Numbered from the stretch's first letter, positions 8,701 to 15,753 are shown. The stretch is DNA of 19,548 bases from Pontiellaceae bacterium (GCA_016937035.1 JAFGWS010000150.1:1-19548), one strand, 5' to 3'. Translations and numbers: made by a program. Notes: generated by a model not told the origin, from the letters alone.

Positions 8701-11671
8701 CGCCGATGGATCCACCTTCCCGGTTGAAGTGTCACTCACCTCTATTACCGACAGCACGGGCGATCAGATTATCCACACTACGTGGAGGGACATCTCCGAA
8801 AATAAGCGAATGCAGGAAGCCATCGAAAAGCGTATCCTTGCGCTGACGCAGCCGATGGACGGCATTACCGACATTGCCTTTGAATCCCTCTTCAACCTTG
8901 AAGACATTCAACGCATTCAGGATGACTTTGCAAATGCAACCCATGTCGCTTCTGTGATTTTACATCCCGATGGCACGTTTATCACAAAGCCCAGCAACTT
9001 TACCCGGTTTTGCACCGATTATGTACAATCCACTCAAAAAGGCGCAGCGCGGTGTAAGAAATGGGAGGCCAAACTCTGTGATAAAAGCAAAGCGGGTTCG
9101 TTTATGGATACGTGTTCAAGTGCGGGTCTCTGGGAGGCGGGAACCAGCATCAAGGTTGCAGGAAAACATCTGGCCACTTGGTTTATCGGGCAGGTGCGTG
9201 ATGAACAGCTTACCGACGAAACGGTTCTTAAATACGGAAAAAACATCGGCATCACGGATCAGAAAGGCTTCCTTCAGGCTTTCCACGACGTCCCTTGCAT
9301 CTCGTCCCAGCGTTTTAAACAGATTGCGAAGGCACTGGTTTCTCTGGCGGACCAGCTTTCTACCTCCGCCTACCAGAATATTCAGCAGGCCCGTTTCATT
9401 ACCGAGCAGAAACGAGACCGAAATGCGCTGCGCGAAAGTCAGGCGCAACTCCAAATTATGTGGAATGCCATGGATGTCGGCATCCTGCTGATTGACACAG
9501 AAACGCATGAAATTATTAACGCCAATCCCGCCCTGCTTAAAATGAGCGGACATCAGCGGGAAGAGGTGATCGGTCATCTCTGTCATGAATTGATCTGCAC
9601 AACCGAAAAAGGGAATTGCCCGGCAGATAAAACCGAAGAGGGGCTCGAACGCTCAGAACGGGTTTTGCTGCACGCCGATGGTCACAGCGTGGATGTGGAA
9701 AAAACCGTGACCAAAATTTCAATCGAGGGTCGGACGGTTTATCTGGAAACCCTGCTCGATATTACGGATCGACTGGCAGCGGAAAATCGCCTTAAAGAAA
9801 TCTCACAAGTTCAGAGCTCCATCCTGAACAACAGTTCGCTCGGCATAGCATTGATTGAAAACCGAAAGTTTATATGGGTGAATCCCCGACTCTGCGAACT
9901 GCTCAATACGGATATCAAAGAACTCTCCGGGGCCTCCACCCGCATCCTTTATCCCTCCGAAGAAGAGTATCTGCATATTGGCGAAAAAGCCTATGAGGTG
10001 ATGGCCGACAATAAGCGCTTTGATCATACCCTGCAGTTTGTACAACATGACGGAACCCTTTTCTGGTGCCGTCTGATCGGGAAAGCACTCGACCCAGAAC
10101 GGCCACTGGAGGGTCAATCGATTTGGATGTTCGAGGATATAACGGATCGGCGTGAAGCCGAAGAAAAACTGATTCGCCTCTCCACCGCCATCGAGCAATC
10201 TCCGGAAGCGATCGTCATTACCGACCTTGAAGGAACGATTCTATACATCAACCCGGCCTTTGAAAAAACAACCGGCTACTTAGAAAAAGAGGTGTTAGGG
10301 AAAACTCCTCGTGTGCTGAAGAGCGGAGAGCATCTGCGCTCCTTCTACAAAGAAATGTGGGATACGATTTCAAGAGGCAAAATATGGGAAGGCCGCATCG
10401 TTAACCGCCGCAAAAACGGCACGCTCTTTACCGAAGAAGCCAGTATTGCCCCGGTCAAAGACAGCAATGGAAAAATCGTCAATTATGTCGCGGTAAAAAG
10501 AGATATCTCGGAAGAACTGGTCCGGGAAGAAGAATTTCACCATGCCCAGAAAATGGAGGCGGTCGGACAACTGGCCGGTGGCATTGCGCACGACTTCAAT
10601 AATATACTCCAAGGCATACTCAGCTTCAGTGAACTGCTGCTGCTGGGGATGGATGAAAATTCGGAAGAATACGATTACGCCAACGAAATCCGACTCTCTG
10701 CCCGCAGCGCCGCTCGACTCACGCAACAGCTTCTTGCATTCAGCCGAAAACAGGCGACCGAGCGCATCTGTGTAGACCTGAATAATGTAGTTCATGATTC
10801 AGCGGCACTCCTCAATGTTCTAATGGGAGAAAACATTAAAGTGGAACTGAACCTACAGCAGAATCTCCCCGAAATCATTGCCGACTATGGTCAACTTTCA
10901 CAGATCATCATGAATCTGGCTGTAAACGCTCGGGATGCCATGGCCGGAGCCGGAATGCTGACCATTTCCACAAAACAAGCCCACATCAGCGAAAATGATG
11001 CCGCCAGTATCGCTGATGCTTTCCCAGGAGAATTTGTCTGCCTCTCCCTGCAGGACACGGGTTGCGGCATGGATCAAGCAACGATCGAACGTATATTTGA
11101 GCCCTTTTTCACCACGAAACCTCTGGGAAGCGGAACGGGTCTCGGCCTCTCGGTCGTCTATGGAATTGTTAAACAAAACAAAGGGTGGATCAATCTGCAC
11201 AGCGAACTGGGTCACGGCACCTGCATCGAAATCTTTCTGCCCCTTCCAAAACCTGCCGACCCCATTTCCGAAACCGACAACTCCATGGATGTCGCGAAAT
11301 CCCACATTCTCTTCGCCGGAGACAACCCCGAAATAAGGGAGTTGATGATCAACCTTTTAGACAAACACCTGCACTTTATCACCATGCAATCGACCACAGA
11401 GCAAGCCCTCGAATGGCTCGCTCAACCGGAAAATTCCGTTGATTTGTTTATCTCCGACATAGACCTTCCGGACATGGACGAAAAACATTTTGTAGAGATC
11501 CTGCACACCAATCGTCCAAACCTTCCCATTCTACTGCTCACCGTTTTCAAAGATTCCTCACCGTACTGGAAAAATATGGAAGGATATGGAATCCATCTTC
11601 TGAACAAACCGTTTACCATTACTTCACTGCTGAAAATGACCTCTCAACTTCTCAAAGAACAACATCAATAA
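5777..11671 (+). CDS. Giant soluble hybrid histidine kinase with GAF, PAS and PocR sensors
   Basis: ATG 5777 overlaps the previous stop (ATGGATAA) and gives 1964 residues; ATG 5708 would overlap far more. I read in order: GAF (about 18-170), coiled coil (172-205), PAS (215-338), PAS (345-470), a second, different GAF (472-637), PAS (640-758), PAS (768-880), PAS (889-1013), PocR (1019-1200), PAS (1220-1337), PAS (1343-1462), PAS (1471-1585), HisKA with H1605 in GGIAHDFNN, HATPase with N1717, D1760 (DTGCGM) and GSGTGLGLS, and a receiver domain with phosphoacceptor D1894 (SDIDLPDMD). The PocR region has four spaced cysteines (C1079, C1093, C1101, C1113). No membrane helix is visible, so it should be cytosolic. 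The receiver's acidic pair reads AGDN where DD is usual, which may weaken metal binding. It presumably passes phosphate to the small regulator downstream. Confidence 0.93.
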   Translation: MDKNNLQPNKNNELAALWMASSFMSEMMSTSDPETLAQRLAEQIRELTGAHTVLLLEHEPTGCHLIHACPARRATLFSSDELLQFCPEHNPEDPRAIERLGIPEGPFGHMLIDKGVTSFLRVPLVVNSNLFGLIALLNLPEPERLDDVRKILSLLSPFFGVTLKNAMNQQRIQQQAETLEEQVAERTMDLDNARKAALNMMEDAVRSKEIITESERRFSLLLSNLPGMAYRCKNDGNWTMEFISQACRNITGYSHEDLVDNAGISFAQLIHPEDRKQVEHTIQLAVSAKTTFEIEYRLITKSGDIRWVWERGEGVYSDTGDVLFLEGFISDITERKLAENTVKESRENLRITLNSIGDAVISTDVEGRITSMNPVAERLVGWTAQEAQGRPLEQIFRIVNEFTREPLKNPAHDVLNSGKIVGLANHALLLAKNGQEIPVADSGAPIVNDAGNITGVVLVFRDQTQERMNRRFTEFRLELMQFSANHSLDETLVLALDRAGELVESPIGFYHAVTDDQKSLILQQWSSKTMETFCKVEDHGMHYGIKMAGVWADAVRNKAPVVHNDYASLPNKKGMPEGHAKVTRELVVPVIRKQKVVSVLGIGNKPTNYTDEDVRILSSFADVIWEIAERKQTETALQQSEKQYRMLFENMTTGFALHEMIVDESNNPLDYRFLELNAAFESMIGRKAEALIGRTVKEVFPSTEPYWIETYGKVAQTGEPASIENYSKELEKHYEVRAFSPSKGQFATLVTDITERIETQKAIKESQSRLQRAQKVAHVGDWEFDLTNKTVSASDETIRIYGLGDEPVTIAEVQQIPLPQYREMLDNALSDLINENKPYTVEFTIKNPKTGRLVDVHSVAEYNAEENKIFGVIQDITARKQAELALARSEAKYRDLFEKSADAFLVFKDGKLLDCNQAAVKMIHLEKKEQLLDRRPEELSPEYQPDGRSSKEKADELIRRAHKEKTVRFEWMHQRADGSTFPVEVSLTSITDSTGDQIIHTTWRDISENKRMQEAIEKRILALTQPMDGITDIAFESLFNLEDIQRIQDDFANATHVASVILHPDGTFITKPSNFTRFCTDYVQSTQKGAARCKKWEAKLCDKSKAGSFMDTCSSAGLWEAGTSIKVAGKHLATWFIGQVRDEQLTDETVLKYGKNIGITDQKGFLQAFHDVPCISSQRFKQIAKALVSLADQLSTSAYQNIQQARFITEQKRDRNALRESQAQLQIMWNAMDVGILLIDTETHEIINANPALLKMSGHQREEVIGHLCHELICTTEKGNCPADKTEEGLERSERVLLHADGHSVDVEKTVTKISIEGRTVYLETLLDITDRLAAENRLKEISQVQSSILNNSSLGIALIENRKFIWVNPRLCELLNTDIKELSGASTRILYPSEEEYLHIGEKAYEVMADNKRFDHTLQFVQHDGTLFWCRLIGKALDPERPLEGQSIWMFEDITDRREAEEKLIRLSTAIEQSPEAIVITDLEGTILYINPAFEKTTGYLEKEVLGKTPRVLKSGEHLRSFYKEMWDTISRGKIWEGRIVNRRKNGTLFTEEASIAPVKDSNGKIVNYVAVKRDISEELVREEEFHHAQKMEAVGQLAGGIAHDFNNILQGILSFSELLLLGMDENSEEYDYANEIRLSARSAARLTQQLLAFSRKQATERICVDLNNVVHDSAALLNVLMGENIKVELNLQQNLPEIIADYGQLSQIIMNLAVNARDAMAGAGMLTISTKQAHISENDAASIADAFPGEFVCLSLQDTGCGMDQATIERIFEPFFTTKPLGSGTGLGLSVVYGIVKQNKGWINLHSELGHGTCIEIFLPLPKPADPISETDNSMDVAKSHILFAGDNPEIRELMINLLDKHLHFITMQSTTEQALEWLAQPENSVDLFISDIDLPDMDEKHFVEILHTNRPNLPILLLTVFKDSSPYWKNMEGYGIHLLNKPFTITSLLKMTSQLLKEQHQ

Positions 11672-11682
11672 AGGAATAAGCT

Positions 11683-12048
11683 ATGCCGAATATTGTGTTA
11701 ATAGACGACGACCCGATCGTCCAGAAAGCCTTCTCCCGCTACCTGAGCTCATCGGGTTATCAGGTTTATCTGGCCGACAACGGAAAACAGGGAATTCAGA
11801 TGATCGAGGCCGAGCCCCCGGATCTTGTCATTACCGACATTATGATGCCCGAAATGGACGGCCTCGAAATTCTCATGGCCATTCGAAAGCTGGGGTTCCC
11901 GATTCCCGTCATTGCCATCTCTGGCGGCATGCGCGCGATGCCCATTAACTTTCTCCGTCATGCCAAAGATCTGGGCGCACACTATGTTTTTGAAAAACCC
12001 GTCCCGCTCCAGAACTTGCTCGAAGCCGTGAAAGAGCTGATCGGCTGA
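11683..12048 (+). CDS. Single-domain response regulator (CheY-like)
   Basis: The 121-residue protein is a stand-alone receiver. It has the acidic cluster D8-D9-D10 in VLIDDDP, phosphoacceptor D52 in ITDIMMPEMDG, the switch hydroxyl S80 in IAISGG, and K105 in FEKPV. There is no DNA-binding or enzymatic output domain, so it likely works by protein contact, either as a phosphorelay carrier or as an effector on another protein. AAAGGA (11670-11675) stands seven bases before ATG 11683, and the gene begins 11 bases after the kinase stop, so it is the last gene of the operon. The partner kinase is most likely the hybrid kinase upstream. The final output (gene or protein target) is not in the window. 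Confidence 0.93.
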   Translation: MPNIVLIDDDPIVQKAFSRYLSSSGYQVYLADNGKQGIQMIEAEPPDLVITDIMMPEMDGLEILMAIRKLGFPIPVIAISGGMRAMPINFLRHAKDLGAHYVFEKPVPLQNLLEAVKELIG

Positions 12049-12186
12049 GCGTGGGAAAAGCGCCGGAGAAAACGGAACCGAATCCCGGGTTAGCCAACTA
12101 AAAACGAACTCAGGTTTTCCAATTCCCGGTGAACCGATGATGATTTTCAGCCGCATAGAGCTCAAAAATGGAATTCACAAGGCTCT

Positions 12187-12245
12187 TTCTTTGCGATCCT
12201 TGTGTTCCTTTGCGGTCAAAAATCTCTGCGAGCTCTGCGTGAGAC
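12187..12245. repeat. 9-bp-period repeat block 1 (CTCTGCGAG-like)
   Basis: Successive units read roughly TTTGCGATC, CTTGTGTTC, CTTTGCGGT, then after an A-rich spacer CTCTGCGAG and CTCTGCGTG. The shared core is YTTTGYG or CTCTGYG every nine bases. The period is a multiple of three, so it is open in some frames, but no protein is evident. Confidence 0.6.
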
Positions 12246-12315
12246 ACAATACACGGAAGGCGAGGGAAGATATTATCTCTATTTGCAACGAATGAAAGAA
12301 AAGCAGCGAATGGAC

Positions 12316-12342
12316 ATCATTTTGCCACCAAATTATTTTGCC
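12316..12342. repeat. Pair of ATYATTTTGCC repeats, 16 bp apart
   Basis: ATCATTTTGCC (12316-12326) and ATTATTTTGCC (12332-12342) differ by one base and are spaced 16 bases start to start. They lie between the two blocks of 9-bp repeats. Their role is unknown. Confidence 0.55.
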
Positions 12343-12349
12343 TGATAAT

Positions 12350-12373
12350 TCTCTGTGAGCTCAGTGTTCTCCA
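12350..12373. repeat. 9-bp-period repeat block 2
   Basis: The units CTCTGTGAG (12351-12359), CTCAGTGTT (12360-12368) and CTCC follow directly. They match the CTCTGYG core of block 1 with the same nine-base step. Confidence 0.45.
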
Positions 12374-12457
12374 GCGCAGCGGGTGGTAAAAAAAAAGCTC
12401 AGCTTTCGGGTAAACAGCGAAAGACGGGTTATTCTATGAGCGTCAGGATGTTAGTGA

Positions 12458-12841
12458 TTAGGCAAACAAATCCGTGTCTTCAATATCTTCATACGCCTCC
12501 GGCACAAAGCGGGGTGAACAGATGGCGAGAAAGAGCAGATCGTCTGAACCGAGATTGCTGATGCGCTGGCGACAGTTTGGCGGAATAAGCACGACATCGC
12601 CGGCAGAGACCTCCTGAGGCGCAAGATCGCCGACCTCCACTCGTCCGCGGCCGCTCAGAATATAATAGCGCTCGCTTGTATCCTTCAGCCGATGCCATCG
12701 CGTGGTAACGTCCGGTTCAACGCGCGCCCGTGCAATCGATACCTCCGGATCGTCCGGCAAATTTGAACATTCCAGAATGTGGCACTGTTCATCCGTGTAA
12801 ACCTCCTGCTCCGGCGTTCTCTTTCTAATCATCGGTTTCAC
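12458..12841 (-). CDS. Cupin-domain protein
   Basis: From GTG 12841 the product has 127 residues and forms a small single-domain cupin. The first motif is visible as RWHRLKDTSERYYILSGRG (His and Glu available for metal), and the second as VSAGDVVLIPPNCRQRISNLG. In the second motif the usual histidine of the PxxxxH pattern appears to be glutamine, so the metal site may be incomplete. Such proteins range from sugar isomerases to ligand-binding regulators, and no specific reaction can be assigned. It lies on the strand opposite to its neighbours and diverges from folP. A longer ORF with ATG 12904 exists, but the GTG has the better ribosome-binding site; ATG 12832 is a third option. Confidence 0.82.
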   Translation of the reverse strand: MKPMIRKRTPEQEVYTDEQCHILECSNLPDDPEVSIARARVEPDVTTRWHRLKDTSERYYILSGRGRVEVGDLAPQEVSAGDVVLIPPNCRQRISNLGSDDLLFLAICSPRFVPEAYEDIEDTDLFA

Positions 12842-12847
12842 AGCATT

Positions 12848-12853
12848 TCCTCC
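12848..12853 (-). promoter_or_regulatory. Shine-Dalgarno that sets the cupin GTG start
   Basis: On the minus strand GGAGGA lies six bases before GTG 12841. The in-frame ATGs at 12904, 12865 and 12832 lack a site at normal spacing. Confidence 0.6.
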
Positions 12854-12948
12854 ATTTGCTTCCATTCCTCTCAACCTGCTGTTTTGGAAAATCATTCTGC
12901 GCAACTTCGCTGCGGCTTTACGATCAAAATGGGCCCCCTTTTTTTATC

Positions 12949-12978
12949 AATCTAAGGAATCTGCGTAATCTGTGGATC
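12949..12978. repeat. 9-bp-period repeat block 3 (AATCTGYGK)
   Basis: Three direct units follow one another exactly: AATCTAAGG (12949-12957), AATCTGCGT (12958-12966) and AATCTGTGG (12967-12975), then ATCC. The step and the CTGYG core match the two blocks on the far side of the cupin gene. The block lies in the cupin-folP divergent gap. A long-start reading of folP would begin inside it (GTG 12972), which argues against that start. Confidence 0.65.
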
Positions 12979-13058
12979 CCCAACAAAAATCAGAAGAGTG
13001 GTATATTTCGCGGTTGTGCACTGGAAATGGGATTCCGGCAGAGGTAGTATGCCCGTCG

Positions 13059-13934
13059 ATGAATTCTTTTTATACGATGAGCACACGTAACCCATATTCC
13101 TGGAACTGCCGCGACCGCACCATTGCGCTGGGTAGTCGATCGCTCGTGATGGGCATTTTAAACACGACGCCGGATTCATTTTCCGACGGCGGGGTCTATT
13201 TTGATCCTGCCGCGGCGGTGGCGCACGCGCTGGAGATGGAGGCGCAGGGCGCAGACATGATCGACATCGGCGGTGAATCCACGCGCCCCGGAGCCGATCC
13301 GGTTTCGGCTGAAGAGGAAATCCGCCGTACGGTTCCGGTCATTGAAGGCATTCGCGCGCAATCAAATATTGCACTCTCGATCGATACGATGAAGGCCGAG
13401 GTGGCGGCAGCAGCGATGACCGCCGGGGCGGATATCATCAACGATGTTTCGGGGTTTGAGGCCGATCCTCAGATAGTCCGCACCGCAGCGGAAACGCAGG
13501 CTGGCGTGGTGTTGATGCACATGAAGGGCACGCCGCGCACCATGCAGAATGCACCGGTGTATGGAGACGTTGTCGAAGAAGTCGGAGCTTATCTGGCCGC
13601 GCGCGCGGCCTGGGCGGAACAGCAGGGTGTGGCGCGTGAGCGGATCGTGCTGGATCCCGGCCTCGGGTTTGGAAAGACGCTGGAGCATAATCTGGAGCTG
13701 CTGCGCGGACTTCCTAAATTGGCGGCGCTCGGTTATCCGCTGCTGATCGGCGCATCACGGAAACGTTTTATCGGCGCAATTACCAGTCGAACACAGCCGA
13801 CAGAGCGCACGGCGGGCAGTCTGGGCGCGGCGGCCTGGGCAATCGCCCATGGGGCGCATATTTTGCGGGTACATGATGTAATCGATACTTGCGATGTCTG
13901 CCGCATGTTAGATACATTGTCGAGCGGAGAATAA
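13059..13934 (+). CDS. folP: Dihydropteroate synthase
   Basis: FolP joins p-aminobenzoate to 6-hydroxymethyl-dihydropterin pyrophosphate to make dihydropteroate in folate synthesis. All family signatures are visible in order: VMGILNTTPDSFSDGG, GADMIDIGGESTRPG, LSIDTMKAEVA, DIINDVSGFEAD, VVLMHMKGTPRTMQ, LDPGLGFGKTLEHN, PLLIGASRKRFIG and GSLGAAAWAIAHGAHILRVHDV. From ATG 13059 the length is 291 residues, normal for the family. The start is uncertain: ATG 13077 would also keep the whole fold, and neither has a strong ribosome-binding site. It is followed two bases later by cdaA, so the two are very likely co-transcribed. Confidence 0.95.
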   Translation: MNSFYTMSTRNPYSWNCRDRTIALGSRSLVMGILNTTPDSFSDGGVYFDPAAAVAHALEMEAQGADMIDIGGESTRPGADPVSAEEEIRRTVPVIEGIRAQSNIALSIDTMKAEVAAAAMTAGADIINDVSGFEADPQIVRTAAETQAGVVLMHMKGTPRTMQNAPVYGDVVEEVGAYLAARAAWAEQQGVARERIVLDPGLGFGKTLEHNLELLRGLPKLAALGYPLLIGASRKRFIGAITSRTQPTERTAGSLGAAAWAIAHGAHILRVHDVIDTCDVCRMLDTLSSGE

Positions 13935-13936
13935 CC

Positions 13937-14797
13937 ATGCTGCAATGGATTAGTAATATTGAACTGCCGAATTGGAAGGAATGGATCCAGGTATTGATCC
14001 TGACCGCCATGATTTATTATGTTTTACGGCAGTTCAAGGGGACTAGGGGCTCCGCTATCCTTTCCGGCCTCATCTTCCTGTATGTCGTTCTTTTCGCCGT
14101 TACCAGCCTGAGCCATTTGGATGTCTTGAATTGGCTGCTTGCGAAACTCATGTTCTACATTCCGGTGGTGGTGATTGTCATCTTCCAGCCGGAAATCCGG
14201 CGCGTACTGGCGCAGCTGGGCCGGCGGCCGTGGCGAAACAATGGGATGACGGCGCAGAAAAGTCTGGTGGAGCCGATCATGGAGGCGGTGCTGTTGCTCT
14301 CGAAGCGCAAGATTGGCGCACTGATTGCCATTGAGCGCGAAATTGGAACGCGCACGATTCAGGATTCCGGCACGCGGATGAACAGTTTTATGAGCGCAGA
14401 ACTGCTGGCTACCCTCTTTTTCCCGCATACGCCGCTGCACGATGGAGGCGTTATTATTTCCGGCGACCGCATCTGTGCGGCGGGTTGTCTCTTCCCGCTT
14501 TCGCAGAAGGAAGAGCAGAGCAAGCTGGGCACCCGGCATCGTGCGGCCATCGGTATTACGGAAGAAACCGACGCCATTGTGGTGGTCGTTTCCGAAGAGA
14601 CGGGCGCTATTTCGATCGCCTATAACGGGAAAATCCGGCGCGGGCTGGATGCCGACCGCCTGCGCCGCACGCTCAGCTCTATGCTTCGGCGCGAGCGCAC
14701 CGGGCTCAGCCGCTTCCGCGAAAAGATTCAGGCGGGCGAGGCCGATCTCTCTGACACCGTACTGATGAACATGGATGAGAAAGAGAATGAAGCATAA
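13937..14797 (+). CDS. cdaA: Diadenylate cyclase, membrane-bound (CdaA family)
   Basis: CdaA makes cyclic di-AMP from two ATP at the inner membrane. From ATG 13937 the protein has 286 residues, with about three N-terminal membrane helices (roughly 16-31, 38-57, 65-83) followed by the DAC domain (about 100-260). The catalytic signatures are visible as LHDGGVIISGDRI (D169-G170-G171, the DGA motif with Gly as third residue) and LGTRHRAAIG (G198-T-R-H-R202), plus VVSEETGAIS. GGAG at 13926-13929 sits seven bases before the ATG, so this start is preferred over an upstream ATG at 13889. It lies two bases after folP and overlaps the ybbR gene, the usual partner. Confidence 0.95.
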   Translation: MLQWISNIELPNWKEWIQVLILTAMIYYVLRQFKGTRGSAILSGLIFLYVVLFAVTSLSHLDVLNWLLAKLMFYIPVVVIVIFQPEIRRVLAQLGRRPWRNNGMTAQKSLVEPIMEAVLLLSKRKIGALIAIEREIGTRTIQDSGTRMNSFMSAELLATLFFPHTPLHDGGVIISGDRICAAGCLFPLSQKEEQSKLGTRHRAAIGITEETDAIVVVVSEETGAISIAYNGKIRRGLDADRLRRTLSSMLRRERTGLSRFREKIQAGEADLSDTVLMNMDEKENEA

Positions 14798-15740
14798 AAA
14801 ACCGAGTTTCTGGAGTCAGCTGAATAAAGAGAAGGGCCTGCTGCTGGTCTGCTTTATTCTCGCCTTTTTTGCGTGGAAGACGATTCAACGCAACATTGGT
14901 CTCAAGCTCCCCATTACCAATATTACGGTGGAAGTGGAAACCCCCGAAGGGTGGGCGGTTTTGGAAACTTCGCTGGATACGGTTGATGCGCTCTTCCTCG
15001 GGTCCCGCGAAGATATCCGCTACCTCAACCGTGAACAGTTGCGCGTGGTGGTGCCGATTACTGACCCCAAACCCGACCAAACCATGATCATTCCACTTCA
15101 GCAAAAATTCGTTAAAAATAATACGACCGAGGCGAAAGTGGATCAGTTTTCTCCAAAACAGATTGAAATAAGACTCGATAAAGAGATCACACGAAACCTG
15201 CCTGTAAAGGCGGCATTCGATGCTTCACAACTTCCGGAAGGTATTGAAATCAAAAGCGTTGTATGTAAACCGGCCACTATACAGATAAAAGGTGCCGAAC
15301 AGCAGCTCTTAAAAATGGAGAGCATCCGCACGGAACCCATCGATCTGCGGAACAGGCAGGATGATTTTAAGGAAAATGTCCGTGTAACACTGCCGCCGGG
15401 CGGACGCCTCGGCTCCGATTCCGACCGCGTGACCGTCGAATTTCAGCTTAAGCCCTACACGCACGAAAAAGAGTTTGAACTGATTCCGGTACGCATTATG
15501 CGCGGTTTAGGAGACCAGCGTAAGATCACCATTTCTCCGGAAACCATTGCGGTGCGGGTTCGCGGACAGCAAACAAAGGTTGAGCAGTTGCTCCCCGAAA
15601 ATATCATCGCTTATGCAGACTGCTCAAAGCTGGAAACAAGTCGAACCTACACCTTGGAAGTCAACGTTGACCTTCCCTCCGGCATCTCCTGGGTCAAAGG
15701 AACCAATTCGGTGGTTGAGGTTCAGATTGAAAACTTCTAA
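14787..15740 (+). CDS. YbbR-domain protein (CdaR-like regulator of diadenylate cyclase)
   Basis: The 317-residue protein has one N-terminal membrane helix (about 17-31) followed by an extracytoplasmic region that I read as three YbbR-like repeats (about 40-130, 135-220, 230-315), seen in repeating patterns such as LPV...GI.I..V.C.P..I.IKG. In Firmicutes, YbbR/CdaR binds CdaA and modulates c-di-AMP production, and the gene order here matches. ATG 14787 overlaps the cdaA stop by 11 bases; ATG 14775 is an alternative. The number of repeats varies between phyla, so a shorter or divergent set is not surprising. Confidence 0.88.
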   Translation: MKHKKPSFWSQLNKEKGLLLVCFILAFFAWKTIQRNIGLKLPITNITVEVETPEGWAVLETSLDTVDALFLGSREDIRYLNREQLRVVVPITDPKPDQTMIIPLQQKFVKNNTTEAKVDQFSPKQIEIRLDKEITRNLPVKAAFDASQLPEGIEIKSVVCKPATIQIKGAEQQLLKMESIRTEPIDLRNRQDDFKENVRVTLPPGGRLGSDSDRVTVEFQLKPYTHEKEFELIPVRIMRGLGDQRKITISPETIAVRVRGQQTKVEQLLPENIIAYADCSKLETSRTYTLEVNVDLPSGISWVKGTNSVVEVQIENF

Positions 15741-15741
15741 T

Positions 15742-15745
15742 GAGG
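15742..15745 (+). promoter_or_regulatory. Shine-Dalgarno that sets the TPR-gene GTG start
   Basis: GAGG stands eight bases before GTG 15754, just after the ybbR stop. The longer in-frame ORF from 15547 would run through the ybbR coding sequence and lacks a site. Confidence 0.6.
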
Positions 15746-15753
15746 AACAAACC

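Larger units (their letters stand above)
12049..12457. other. Gene-free stretch with short periodic repeats
   Basis: About 410 bases separate the response regulator from the end of the opposite-strand cupin gene. I see no convincing ORF. The stretch holds two blocks of 9-bp-period repeats and one 16-bp-period pair, listed separately. A weak hairpin next to an A run at 12388-12396 could act as a minus-strand terminator for the cupin gene, but the stem is too short to call. Confidence 0.7.

Noticed and set aside
12187..12373. CRISPR array
   Set aside because: The repeat units are nine bases long and contiguous, without spacers of constant length, and no cas genes are present.
12388..12408. Minus-strand terminator after the cupin gene
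   Set aside because: A run of nine A residues lies beside AAAGCTCAGCTTT, but the stem is only four pairs with a usable loop, so the call is too weak.
12856..13047. 63-residue ORF on the plus strand
   Set aside because: It runs antisense to the cupin gene start and through 9-bp repeats; the predicted NLRNLRNLWI is a translation of the repeat and not a protein motif.
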